Source: Tagaea sp965279565
Lineage (GTDB): Bacteria > Pseudomonadota > Alphaproteobacteria > CACIAM-22H2
NCBI GenBank assembly: GCA_965279565.1
Contig: OZ257249.1
Location: 3,534,001 to 3,598,000, forward strand
Direction of reading: 5' to 3'
DNA: 64,000 bases
Made by a program: the position numbers and the translations under genes. The notes beneath the pieces are model-generated. The model searched no databases, was not told the DNA's origin, and worked only from the letters and a program-made list of their open reading frames with translations. Shown piece by piece: positions 8,773-16,800 of this stretch. Numbering within the stretch: the stretch's first letter is position 1; every line of letters begins with the position of its first letter.

Positions 8773-9165
8773 TTACTCTTCGACCGCTGCCGCCGCGTCG
8801 CCGCCGGCGAGCTTTTCCTCGGCGTCCTCGATCTCCATCTCGTCCTCGATGCCGTCGAGCGTGGCGTCCTCGGCCACACCGGCGACGTCGCGATCGGCGG
8901 CGAGGAGTTCCATCGCGTCTTCCTCGGGCTCCTCGCTCTCGACCTGGCGCTGGAGACCCTGGACGAGCGACTGCTTGAGATTGTCCAGATCGAGAGAGTT
9001 GTCGGCGATCTCGCGCAGCGCGATGACCGGGTTCTTGTCGTTGTCCTTCTCGACCGTCAGCGGCGAGCCGGCCTGGATCTCGCGCGCGCGCTGGGCGGCG
9101 AGCATCACGAGCTCGAAGCGGTTCGGAATCTTGACGACGCAATCTTCAACGGTAACGCGGGCCAT
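8773..9165 (-). CDS. rpoZ: RNA polymerase omega subunit
   Basis: A 130-residue omega subunit that helps assemble RNA polymerase. The conserved core is at the N-terminus: MARVTVEDCVVKIPNRFELV, then AAQRAREI and NPVIALREIAD. The C-terminal half is a long acidic Glu/Asp/Ala tail, a common alphaproteobacterial elaboration. The ATG at 9165 is preceded by CCGGAG. It is the first gene of the operon with spoT, and a good promoter lies at 9212-9240. Confidence 0.95.
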   Translation of the reverse strand: MARVTVEDCVVKIPNRFELVMLAAQRAREIQAGSPLTVEKDNDKNPVIALREIADNSLDLDNLKQSLVQGLQRQVESEEPEEDAMELLAADRDVAGVAEDATLDGIEDEMEIEDAEEKLAGGDAAAAVEE

Positions 9166-9211
9166 ATGGTGCTCCGGAGGGACAGGCGACAGAGTCGCAA
9201 AATGGGCGAAG

Positions 9212-9240
9212 AATATAGCCCTTGCCGCAGCGCAAAACAA
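9212..9240 (-). promoter_or_regulatory. Probable sigma-70 promoter of the rpoZ-spoT operon
   Basis: On the minus strand TTGTTT (9240-9235) and TATATT (9217-9212) are separated by 17 bases, about 45 bp before the rpoZ start codon. This is the best-formed -35/-10 pair in the 105-bp gap between rpoZ and folK. Confidence 0.5.
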
Positions 9241-9270
9241 TCGATTTCGCCGACGGAAAGGCCTGCAACG

Positions 9271-9780
9271 TCAGTTGCTTGCAGGCGGTTCCGCAAGCGG
9301 CCGGCAAATCGTGTCGGCGGGCAGCCGCGCGATCAGCGCCGAGATCGGCGTTCCGTCTGCCGGATGGCGCCAGTCGGGTGCCAGTTCGGCGAGCGGCAGC
9401 AGCACGAAGGCGCGCGTCGCCATGCGCGGATGCGGCAGGAGCGGTGCCCCGGTCCCGCACACCGCACCGTCATGGTCGATGAGGTCGAGATCGAGTGCAC
9501 GCGGCGCGTTCGGCACGCTGCGCACGCGCCCGAAGGCGCGCTCGACCGCATGCAGGCGCGCCAGCAGCGTCTCCGGATCGAGCCGCGTTTCGAGCCGCAC
9601 GACGGCATTGGCGTACCAGGGCTGGTCGGACGGCTGCGGCCAGGGCGGGCTTTCGTAGATGCGCGAGCGTGCAGCCACGCGCAGGCCCGCCGCGTCGAGC
9701 GCTTCCATCGCGGCCACGAGCGTGCGCGCGGGCGGGCCTGCCTCGCTGGGAAGATTGGCGCCGAGGGCGACGAAGATCAC
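9271..9780 (-). CDS. folK: 2-amino-4-hydroxy-6-hydroxymethyldihydropteridine pyrophosphokinase
   Basis: A 169-residue HPPK, the folate-pathway enzyme that pyrophosphorylates hydroxymethyl-dihydropterin. It begins with the family signature IFVALGANLP and carries the active-site region NAPRALDLDLIDHDG with the Mg-binding acids, then LPHPRMATRAFVLLPLAEL. The start is GTG at 9780; no ATG lies closer. It is transcribed divergently from the NYN-domain gene and ends 106 bp before the rpoZ start. Confidence 0.93.
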   Translation of the reverse strand: MIFVALGANLPSEAGPPARTLVAAMEALDAAGLRVAARSRIYESPPWPQPSDQPWYANAVVRLETRLDPETLLARLHAVERAFGRVRSVPNAPRALDLDLIDHDGAVCGTGAPLLPHPRMATRAFVLLPLAELAPDWRHPADGTPISALIARLPADTICRPLAEPPASN

Positions 9781-9885
9781 GCGGCACCTGCGTCTTGTGC
9801 GGCCGGCGCAAAGGCGATAAGGAACCGGAATTCGATATTTGCGATCGATTGCATCCGGCACGTTATATCCGAAAGGAATTCCCGC

Positions 9886-10491
9886 ATGGCCTTCTATCCG
9901 CAGGAGCGTCTGGCGCTCTTCATCGACGGCCCCAATCTCTACAACGCCGCGCGCGCGCTGAACTTCGACATCGACTATCGCCGCCTGCTCCAGCTTTTCC
10001 AGAGCAAGGGCAGGCTGATCCGCGCCTTCTACTACACGGCACTGGCCGAGGATCAGGACTATTCGCCGATCCGCCCGCTGGTCGACTGGCTCGACTACAA
10101 CGGCTTCACGATGGTCACGAAGCCGATGAAGGAGTTCACCGACAGTCAGGGCCGCCGGCGCTTCCGCGCCAGCATGGACATCGAGCTGGCCGTCGACATG
10201 TTGGACCTTGCCGACAAGCTCGACCATGTCGTGCTGTTCTCGGGCGACGGGAACTTCCGCCGCCTCGTCGAATCCGTGCAGCGGCGCGGCGTGCGCGTGT
10301 CGGTCGTCTCGACGATCCGCACCCAGCCGCCGATGGTGTCGGACGAGCTGCGCCGGCAGGCCGACATGTTCGTCGACCTGTTCGATCTCGCCCAGCACAT
10401 CCAGCGTGCCGGCGGCGAGCGGCGCGACGGGCCGAACGCGGCGCCCGGCACGCAGCCGAACCTGCCGACGACGCCGGCCGAGAACGCCTGA
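9886..10491 (+). CDS. NYN-domain (LabA/DUF88-like) RNase-fold protein
   Basis: A 201-residue cytoplasmic protein with a PIN-like NYN domain. The first acidic motif is ALFIDGPNLYNAAR, the second is SMDIELAVDMLDLAD, and the third, VVLFSGDGNFRRLVE, completes the acidic triad expected for metal-dependent RNA cleavage. This subfamily is common in alphaproteobacteria, but its substrate is not established. The ATG follows GAAAGGAATTC. The stop is 11 bp before the uracil-DNA glycosylase start, so the two are probably one transcript. The last 25 residues are Pro/Ala-rich and probably disordered. Confidence 0.9.
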   Translation: MAFYPQERLALFIDGPNLYNAARALNFDIDYRRLLQLFQSKGRLIRAFYYTALAEDQDYSPIRPLVDWLDYNGFTMVTKPMKEFTDSQGRRRFRASMDIELAVDMLDLADKLDHVVLFSGDGNFRRLVESVQRRGVRVSVVSTIRTQPPMVSDELRRQADMFVDLFDLAQHIQRAGGERRDGPNAAPGTQPNLPTTPAENA

Positions 10492-10502
10492 ATCGGCCCC
10501 GC

Positions 10503-11150
10503 GTGCAGGAACCCTCGCGCGACTGTCCGCTCTGCCCGCGCCTCGTGGCGCTGCGCACGAAGCTGCGCGGCGAGCATCCGGCCTGGCACAACGCGCCCGT
10601 CCCGAGCTTCGGGACCTCGCGGGCGCGCCTGCTCGTCGTCGGGCTTGCGCCGGGGCTTAAGGGGGCGAACCGGACGGGCCGGCCGTTCACGGGCGATTTC
10701 GCGGGCGACCTGCTGTATTCGACGCTCGCGAAGTTCGGCCTGTCGCGCGGCAGCTATCGCGCCGGGCGCGAGGATGCGGCCTGGGTTCCCGACGATCTGG
10801 AACTGACGGGTGCGCGCCTTGCCAATGCCGTGCGCTGCCTGCCGCCGGAGAACAAGCCGGTGCCTGCCGAGGCGGCGGCGTGCCGGCCCTTCCTGCGCGC
10901 CGAGATCGACGCGATGGCGGACCTGAAGGTCGTGCTCGCCCTCGGCCGCATCGCGCACGATGCCGTGCTGGCGACGCTGGGTCTGCGCGCCGCGTCGGCC
11001 AAGTTCGCGCATGGCGCCTTCCACGAACTGCCCGGCGGACGTCTGCTCGCCGACAGCTACCACTGCTCGCGCTACAACACGAACACGCGCCGGCTCACGC
11101 CGGAAATGTTCGAAGCGGTGTTCGCCCAGATCGCGCGAAGGCTGGCGTGA
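10503..11150 (+). CDS. Family 5 uracil-DNA glycosylase (UdgB type)
   Basis: A 215-residue DNA-repair glycosylase with a probable iron-sulfur cluster. Motif A is VGLAPGLKGANRTGRPFTGD, which points to family 5 rather than family 4. Motif B is SYHCSRYNTNTRRLTPEMF near the C-terminus. Cysteines in DCPLCPRL near the N-terminus plus later Cys residues can form the 4Fe-4S site. Family members excise uracil and several deaminated purines. The GTG at 10503 gives the expected length; no upstream ATG is available before the preceding gene ends. Confidence 0.9.
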   Translation: MQEPSRDCPLCPRLVALRTKLRGEHPAWHNAPVPSFGTSRARLLVVGLAPGLKGANRTGRPFTGDFAGDLLYSTLAKFGLSRGSYRAGREDAAWVPDDLELTGARLANAVRCLPPENKPVPAEAAACRPFLRAEIDAMADLKVVLALGRIAHDAVLATLGLRAASAKFAHGAFHELPGGRLLADSYHCSRYNTNTRRLTPEMFEAVFAQIARRLA

Positions 11151-11325
11151 GCTGGCGCGCCTGCCAGAAGTTCCACGCCTTCTCGTGGAAGAAATAGGCG
11201 ACCGTGTTCACCATCGGCTCGACGAGGGCCAGCGCGCTCGAAACCGCGAGACTGCCGGTCAGCAGGTACGCCACGCCGAACGCGACCGAGAAATGCACCA
11301 CCGCGAATGTCGCCGTCTTGACCAT
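11095..11325 (-). CDS. DUF2061 family small membrane protein
   Basis: A 76-residue protein with two hydrophobic helices, the first beginning FAVVHFSVAFGVAYLLTGS and the second ALALVEPMVNTVAYFFHEKAW, matching DUF2061 (the HEKAW ending is typical). Its function is unknown. A strong ribosome site GGAGGG precedes the ATG. The last 56 bases overlap the 3' end of the glycosylase gene on the opposite strand, an unusual tail-to-tail overlap. Confidence 0.8.
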   Translation of the reverse strand: MVKTATFAVVHFSVAFGVAYLLTGSLAVSSALALVEPMVNTVAYFFHEKAWNFWQARQLTPAFARSGRTPLRTFPA

Positions 11326-11407
11326 GGGACCCTCCTTCAGAAGATGAGAAACGTTCTCACTTCCGTTGAAGTGGGTCCAATCGATTAAAATCCGAAAACA
11401 AATCGAT

Positions 11408-11956
11408 TTAGACGATAAGGTCCGGGATCTCGAGGCTGTGTAGGGTCAGTTTCCGCCAGCCGCCGCGCAGCGGATAGTTGCGCTCGACCGGCCCTTCGGC
11501 GCGGAACCCGATCTTTTCGAGCACCCGGACCGACGCCGCGTTGCCGGGAAAAGTCTCGGCGACCATCCGGCGCACGCCGAGCCGTCGCGCATGCGCCACG
11601 CAGGCGGCCCCGGCTTCCGTCGCGTAGCCGAGCCCCCGGAAGGGTGCGCCGATCCAATAGCCGAAGCCGGGTACGCCGTCGCGCGGGCCGCCGAAGCCGC
11701 TTGTCCCGACGAACGTGCCGTCGGGCAGACGCAGTGCGAACACGTGCCCGCCGGGCCCGGTGCGAAGCTCGATCCATTCGCGCGCGGCCGGAACGGTCAG
11801 CGGATCGGGCATGTGAGAGAGCATCGCGATCGCCGCCGCATCGCTGCCGAGCAACTCGGCGAAATGTCGCGAATCGTCGGGCACCAGCGGGCGCAGCGAA
11901 AGCCGCGGCGTCGAAAGAAGGGCCGTGTTGGTCGCGTAGAGGAGCGGCACGCGCAT
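11408..11956 (-). CDS. GNAT family N-acetyltransferase (RimJ/RimL-like)
   Basis: A 182-residue acetyltransferase. The beginning of the domain is LSTPRLSLRPLVPDDS, and the acetyl-CoA loop is PFRGLGYATEAGAA, followed by the conserved NAASVRVLEKIGFR. It belongs to the Acetyltransf_3 group that modifies ribosomal protein N-termini or small molecules; the substrate is unknown. The start at 11956 is 15 bp after the smpB stop, consistent with a dapA-smpB-GNAT transcript. Confidence 0.88.
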   Translation of the reverse strand: MRVPLLYATNTALLSTPRLSLRPLVPDDSRHFAELLGSDAAAIAMLSHMPDPLTVPAAREWIELRTGPGGHVFALRLPDGTFVGTSGFGGPRDGVPGFGYWIGAPFRGLGYATEAGAACVAHARRLGVRRMVAETFPGNAASVRVLEKIGFRAEGPVERNYPLRGGWRKLTLHSLEIPDLIV

Positions 11957-11970
11957 CCGCAAGCCCTCCG

Positions 11971-12444
11971 CTAGCGCCGCGTCGCCAGCAGGCGTGCCTG
12001 GCTGCGCTTCCAGTCGCGCGTGGCGACGGCCTCGCGCTTGTCGGCCTTCTTGCGGCCCTTGGCGAGGCCGAGTTCGACCTTCGCGAGGCCGCGCGCGTTG
12101 AAATAGACCTGCAGCGGAACCAGCGTCATGCCCTCGCGCGTCACCGCCCCGATTAGCTTGTGCATCTCGGCGCGATTGACCAGCAGCTTGCGCGCCCGGC
12201 GCGGCTCGTGGTTCTGGCGGTTGCCGCCGGCATATTCCGGGATGTGCGCGTCGATGAGCCACAGTTCGCCGTTGCGCTCGACCGCATGGGCCTCGGCGAT
12301 CGCCACGCCGGCACCCGCGCGCAAAGCCTTCACCTCGGTCCCCATCAGGACGAGGCCCGCTTCGAGCGTGCGCTCGATCGAGTAGTCGTGTCGCGCCTTT
12401 CGGTTGGTCGCGGCGACCTTTCGGCCGTCATCCGGTGCTGCCAT
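11971..12444 (-). CDS. smpB: SsrA-binding protein SmpB
   Basis: A 157-residue tmRNA-binding protein required for trans-translation ribosome rescue. Conserved features are NRKARHDYSIERTLEAGLVLMGTEVK cut short here to its ends, the strand ending HIPEYAGGN, and the basic C-terminal tail that enters the mRNA channel (KGRKKADKREAVATRDW). The gene follows dapA by 21 bp. No ssrA gene was recognised in this window. Confidence 0.96.
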   Translation of the reverse strand: MAAPDDGRKVAATNRKARHDYSIERTLEAGLVLMGTEVKALRAGAGVAIAEAHAVERNGELWLIDAHIPEYAGGNRQNHEPRRARKLLVNRAEMHKLIGAVTREGMTLVPLQVYFNARGLAKVELGLAKGRKKADKREAVATRDWKRSQARLLATRR

Positions 12445-12465
12445 CGGTGCCGCTTGCCGGAACTC

Positions 12466-13341
12466 CTAGCGCAGGAGCCCCGCCCCCTTCATCGCCGCGC
12501 GCACGCGATCCTTCGTTTCCGAAGCGATCGGCGCGAGCGGCAGGCGCACCTCGTCGGTGCAGAGCCCCATCAGCGAGGCGGCGTACTTGACCGGGCCCGG
12601 GCTGGTCTCGGCGAACAGCGCCTTGTGCAGCGGCATCAGCGTGTCCTGCAGCTTGAGTGCCGCCTTGCCGTCGCCCTTCAGCGAGGCTGCCTGCATGCGC
12701 GAGACGAGCTTGGGCGCGATGTTGCCGGTGACCGAAATGCAGCCGCTTCCGCCCGTCGCATTGAAGGCGAGTGCCGTGCCGTCGTCGCCGTCGAGCTGGA
12801 CGAAATCGGCGCCGCAGGCGAGGCGCTGCAGCCCCGGCCGCGTCAGGTCGCCGGTCGCGTCCTTGACGCCGACGATGTTCTTGATCTGCGCGAGACGGCC
12901 CATCGTTTCGACCGACATGTCGACCGCGCAGCGGCCCGGGATGTTGTAGATGAAGATCGGGATCTTCACCGACTTGGCGATCGCCGCGTAATGGCGATAG
13001 AGGCCTTCCTGCGTCGGCCTGTTGTAATAGGGCGTGACGACGAGGGCCGCGTCGCAGCCGGAATGCTCGGCATGGCGCGTGAGGCTGATCGCCTCCTCGG
13101 TCGAGTTCGAGCCCGTTCCCGCCATCACCGGAACGCGGCCCTTCGCGGCACCCACGCACATCTCGATGACCGCTTCGTGTTCCTCGTGGCTCAGCGTCGG
13201 CGATTCGCCGGTCGTGCCGCACGGAACCAGCCCGTTCGTGCCCTGCGCGATCTGCCATGCGACGAATTTCTTGAACGCCGGTTCGTCCACCTGTCCGTTG
13301 CGGAACGGCGTGATGAGGGCGACGAAGGAACCCTTGAACAT
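12466..13341 (-). CDS. dapA: 4-hydroxy-tetrahydrodipicolinate synthase
   Basis: A 291-residue TIM-barrel lyase of the lysine/diaminopimelate pathway that condenses pyruvate with aspartate semialdehyde. Seen are the N-terminal GSFVALITPF, the GTTGESPTL pyruvate-binding loop, the Tyr region VVTPYYNRPTQEG, and the Schiff-base lysine in IVGVKDATGD near residue 160. The ATG at 13341 matches family length; an upstream in-frame ATG at 13410 would add 23 unrelated residues. It is divergent from the lytic transglycosylase gene. Confidence 0.96.
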   Translation of the reverse strand: MFKGSFVALITPFRNGQVDEPAFKKFVAWQIAQGTNGLVPCGTTGESPTLSHEEHEAVIEMCVGAAKGRVPVMAGTGSNSTEEAISLTRHAEHSGCDAALVVTPYYNRPTQEGLYRHYAAIAKSVKIPIFIYNIPGRCAVDMSVETMGRLAQIKNIVGVKDATGDLTRPGLQRLACGADFVQLDGDDGTALAFNATGGSGCISVTGNIAPKLVSRMQAASLKGDGKAALKLQDTLMPLHKALFAETSPGPVKYAASLMGLCTDEVRLPLAPIASETKDRVRAAMKGAGLLR

Positions 13342-13461
13342 GGGAACGGCTCTCCGGACGGTTTCTGGTTGTCGGGCCGGGAACTTAGCCCCGCGGGCCC
13401 CGACGCGCAACCTGCACCTCGCGCCTTGCGCGGAAGGGGCCCGGCGGTTTTAACTCTTCGG

Positions 13462-15615
13462 ATGATCCTGCTTCCCCGATTCGCCGTCGCCCTGGCCTGG
13501 GCGGCGCTGACCTTGACCGCCTGCACGCGCGGCGACGCTGCCGCCGTGCCGTCGGGCGCTGCCGCGCCCGAAGTCGCGGGCGCCAATGGCGAAGTCGAGG
13601 CCGCGTCGACGGGCGGAACGGGCGAAATCCTGCTTGCCCAGGCGCGCACGTCCGGCACGCAGGTCGCGGCGATCGCGTCGGCGGCCCGGTCGATCCCGCC
13701 GCTCGGCCCGCCCGTCCTCAATGGCCAGCAGCGCGAGCTCTACACGCAGATATTCGCCGCCGTCGAGGCGGGACGCTGGGAAGCCGCACGCACGCTGCTC
13801 GCCCGCGGCACCCACCCGGTCGCCAACAAGCTCTACCGGTGGCTCGAGCTGCAGTTGCCGCGCTCGGGCGTGGCGTTCGAGGACATCGTCCAGTTCGTCG
13901 ACCAGAACCCTGACTGGCCCGCGCTCGACACGATCTCGCGCCGCGCCGAGGAAGCGCTTCTCGACCGGCCTGCGAACGACACGCTCGTCCTCGCCTGGTT
14001 CGGCACCCGCAACCCGCTCACGCCCGACGGTGCGATGCGTTTCGCCGACGCGCTCGCCGCCTCGGGCGACCGCGCGCGCGCCCAGCAGGTGATCCGCGAC
14101 CACTGGGTCTCCGGCACGTTCAACGACGTGCAGCACAAGCGCTGGATGGAGCGCTATCGCGGCCAGTTCACGCCCGACCTGCACTGGGCGAAGCTCGACC
14201 GGCTGCTCTGGGAAGGCAAGATCGAGGAGGCGCGGCGCATTTTCCCGCTCGTCGGCGCGGAACGGCGCGCGCTCGCCGACGCGCGCCTGCGCATCCGTTC
14301 AGGCGGCAACGCCGAGGCGCAGAACCGCCGCGTGCCCGAATTCCTGCGCGACGATTCCGGCCTGCTCTACGAACGCGTGCGGGCCCAGCGCAAGGCCAAC
14401 CGCGACGCGACGGCGCGCGACATCCTGCGCGCCCTGCCGCGCGACATTTCCAAGCCCGACCTGTGGTGGGGCGAACGCGGGACGCTTGCGCGCCGCTCGA
14501 TCGCCGCCGGCGACGCGGCGGAAGCCTATCGCCTCGCGTCCGAGCACCGCATGTCGCCGTCGAACGGCGCGAACTATCTCGAAGCCGAATTCCTGGCGGG
14601 CTGGGTGGCACTTCGCCGAATGAACAACCCGGCTTCCGCCCGGACGCATTTCGAGAAGGTCCACGAAACGGCGCGCTTCCCGGTTTCCCGTGCGCGCGGC
14701 GCCTACTGGACCGGGCGCGCGTTCGAAGCGCAGGGCAACGCCGACGGTGCTCGCGAATGGTACGTGCGCGCCGCGTCGTACCACACCACCTATTACGGGC
14801 AGCTCGCCAACGGCCGGCTTGCCGGCAACGCGCGGCAGGCCTGGCCCGCACCGATCGTGCCGACGGCCGAGGAACGGCGCGCGTTCGAGCAGACCGAAGC
14901 GGTGCGCGCCGCGCGCATCCTGATCGAGACGCGCGAGAAGCCGGAACGCGCGCGCCCGTTCCTGGTGCGCCTCGCGAACGTCGCGCGCACGCCGGCACAG
15001 CACGCACTCGTCTCCGAGTTCGCCCACCAGCTCGGCCGCAACGATCTGGCCGTGATCGTCTCGAAGCGTTCGGCGCAGGCAGCCGGCGTGCAGCTCCACG
15101 ATCTCGGCTGGCCGACGATGCCGTTGGCCGGCGACCGCCCCGAACGTGCGCTGACCTACGCGATCATCCGCCAGGAGAGCCAGTTCGAAGCCGAAGCCGT
15201 CAGCCGTGCGGGCGCTCGCGGCCTGATGCAGCTGATGCCGGCGACGGCGCGCGCGGTCGCGAAGAGCGACGGGCAGGCCGCGCATTCCGAAGCGCGGCTG
15301 TTCGAGCCGGCCTACAACATCCGGCTCGGCCGGGCCTATCTCGCCTCGCTCGTCGACGATTTCGGCGGTTCGTACGTGCTCGCGATCGCCGGCTACAATG
15401 CCGGCCCCGGACGCGCGCGCGAATGGATGCGCAATTTCGGCGATCCGCGCTCGCCGGAAGTTGACGTCGTCGACTGGGTCGAGATGATCCCGTTCGAGGA
15501 GACGCGCACCTACGTCCAGCGCGTCATGGAGAACCTCCACGTCTATCGCCGCAACCTGCAACCCACGCAGCTTGCCGTCGACATCGAGCGGGACCTGCGG
15601 CGCGGCCGCAACTGA
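13462..15615 (+). CDS. Soluble-type lytic murein transglycosylase lipoprotein (Slt70-like)
   Basis: A 717-residue envelope enzyme that cleaves peptidoglycan to give anhydro-muropeptides. A lipoprotein signal ends LTLTAC with the acylated Cys21, followed by a low-complexity linker and a long helical superhelix domain of the Slt70 U/L type (about residues 90-550). The C-terminal SLT domain has YAIIRQESQFEAEAVS with the catalytic Glu572, GLMQLMPATA, and AIAGYNAGPGRA. It is head-to-head with dapA, a pairing common in alphaproteobacteria, and the GNAT gene follows after 1 bp. Confidence 0.94.
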   Translation: MILLPRFAVALAWAALTLTACTRGDAAAVPSGAAAPEVAGANGEVEAASTGGTGEILLAQARTSGTQVAAIASAARSIPPLGPPVLNGQQRELYTQIFAAVEAGRWEAARTLLARGTHPVANKLYRWLELQLPRSGVAFEDIVQFVDQNPDWPALDTISRRAEEALLDRPANDTLVLAWFGTRNPLTPDGAMRFADALAASGDRARAQQVIRDHWVSGTFNDVQHKRWMERYRGQFTPDLHWAKLDRLLWEGKIEEARRIFPLVGAERRALADARLRIRSGGNAEAQNRRVPEFLRDDSGLLYERVRAQRKANRDATARDILRALPRDISKPDLWWGERGTLARRSIAAGDAAEAYRLASEHRMSPSNGANYLEAEFLAGWVALRRMNNPASARTHFEKVHETARFPVSRARGAYWTGRAFEAQGNADGAREWYVRAASYHTTYYGQLANGRLAGNARQAWPAPIVPTAEERRAFEQTEAVRAARILIETREKPERARPFLVRLANVARTPAQHALVSEFAHQLGRNDLAVIVSKRSAQAAGVQLHDLGWPTMPLAGDRPERALTYAIIRQESQFEAEAVSRAGARGLMQLMPATARAVAKSDGQAAHSEARLFEPAYNIRLGRAYLASLVDDFGGSYVLAIAGYNAGPGRAREWMRNFGDPRSPEVDVVDWVEMIPFEETRTYVQRVMENLHVYRRNLQPTQLAVDIERDLRRGRN

Positions 15616-15616
15616 C

Positions 15617-16144
15617 ATGGCATTCACGGTGCGAAGCGTCGGGCCGGACGATGGCCCCGTTCTGGCCGGCCTCCACGTCGCCAGCTGGCGCAGCGCCTAC
15701 CGGGGCATCCTTTCGGACGCGTTCCTCGCCCACGAGGTCGAAGAGGAGCGCAGCACCGTGTGGACAGCGCGCATGTCCGTATGGAACCCCGCGCGTTCCT
15801 TCGCCGAGATTGCCGAAATCGACGGCCGGCCCTGCGGCTTCGTGTGCGTCATGCGCGACATGGCGTCCGAGCACGGCGCACTGCTCGACAATCTCCACGT
15901 CCTGCCCGGCCATCGCGGATCGGGCGTGGGACGGCGCCTGCTGGCCGACGCGGCACGCTGGGTCGCCGACCGCTTTCCCGGCACGCCGATGTACCTGACC
16001 GTCTATTTCGCGAACGAGAACGCCCGCGCATTCTACGCACGGATGGGCGGCGTGGCGTCCGATCCGTACGACGAGCGCGAGCATGACGGCCGCATCCATC
16101 GTGTCCTGCGCTTCGTCTGGCCGAAGCCGGAGCTGGTGCGATGA
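15617..16144 (+). CDS. GNAT family N-acetyltransferase
   Basis: A 175-residue acetyltransferase with the GNAT fold: the opening FTVRSVGPDDGPVLAGLHVASWRS trimmed here to its first half is typical of amino-acid-like substrates, and the acetyl-CoA loop is VLPGHRGSGVGRRLL. The central ANENARAFYARMGG is the usual C-terminal helix. The substrate is unknown. The ATG lies 1 bp after the transglycosylase stop, and its own stop overlaps the HAD phosphatase start by 4 bases, so all three are probably cotranscribed. Confidence 0.88.
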   Translation: MAFTVRSVGPDDGPVLAGLHVASWRSAYRGILSDAFLAHEVEEERSTVWTARMSVWNPARSFAEIAEIDGRPCGFVCVMRDMASEHGALLDNLHVLPGHRGSGVGRRLLADAARWVADRFPGTPMYLTVYFANENARAFYARMGGVASDPYDEREHDGRIHRVLRFVWPKPELVR

Positions 16145-16800
16145 CGGCCGAACTCGTCCTCTTCGACATGGACGGCGTACTCGTCGATTCCGAGCGCATC
16201 GCCAACCGCATCCTGCACGAGGACCTGCGTGCCGCCGGCGTCGACCTGACGCTGGAAGAGTCGACCCGCAGCTTCGTCGGCCGGAAGGCCGGCTGGACCG
16301 TCGCCAACGTGCGCGAGCGCTGGGGGATCGTGCTCCCGCCGGATTTCGAGAAGCGCCTGCGCGAACGCACGCTCGCGGCCTACGAAGGCGAACTGCTCGC
16401 GGTCGACGGGATCGAGGCCGCCCTCGACGCGCTCGGCAGGCCCTACTGCCTCGCCTCGTCGAGCGATCCCATGCGCATCGCCAAGAGCCTTTCGCTGTGC
16501 GGCCTCGCGGCCCGCTTCGCCGGGCGGACCTTCAGCGCCACGCAGGTGAAGAACGGCAAGCCGGCACCCGACCTGTTCCTTCTTGCTGCCGCAACGATGG
16601 GATTCGAACCGGCGCGCTGCGCCGTCGTCGAGGACACGTTGGTCGGGCTGGAAGCGGCGCGCGCGGCCGGCATGGCCGCCTACGCCTATGCCGGTGCCGG
16701 CCACACCGCGCGCGACGAGCTTGTCGCGACGGGTGCGACCGTCTTCGACCGGATGGCCGAACTGCCGGGCCTGATCAGTCGTTCGCGAGCAGGTGGATGA
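16141..16800 (+). CDS. HAD-IA family phosphatase (YieH/beta-phosphoglucomutase-like)
   Basis: A 219-residue haloacid-dehalogenase-fold hydrolase. Motif I is LFDMDGVLVDSE with nucleophile Asp9 and acid/base Asp11, so it is a likely phosphatase or phosphomutase. Motif II is ASSSD, and motif III with motif IV runs from NGKPAPDLFL to VVEDTLVGLEAA. The closest recognisable group is 6-phosphogluconate phosphatase YieH and relatives, but the substrate is not proven. The start overlaps the GNAT stop in ATGA, and its 3' end overlaps the convergent dehydrogenase by 26 bases. Confidence 0.88.
   Translation: MTAELVLFDMDGVLVDSERIANRILHEDLRAAGVDLTLEESTRSFVGRKAGWTVANVRERWGIVLPPDFEKRLRERTLAAYEGELLAVDGIEAALDALGRPYCLASSSDPMRIAKSLSLCGLAARFAGRTFSATQVKNGKPAPDLFLLAAATMGFEPARCAVVEDTLVGLEAARAAGMAAYAYAGAGHTARDELVATGATVFDRMAELPGLISRSRAGG

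Noticed and set aside
9781..9885. Promoter TTGCGA...TATATC in front of the NYN gene
   Set aside because: The -10 would lie so close to the start codon that the ribosome site could not be transcribed, and spacing is long.
6559..10491. A very long plus-strand frame spanning spoT, rpoZ and folK
   Set aside because: Only its last 201 codons (the NYN gene) resemble a protein family. The rest is the antisense of clearly recognisable minus-strand genes and is typical of open antisense frames in GC-rich DNA.
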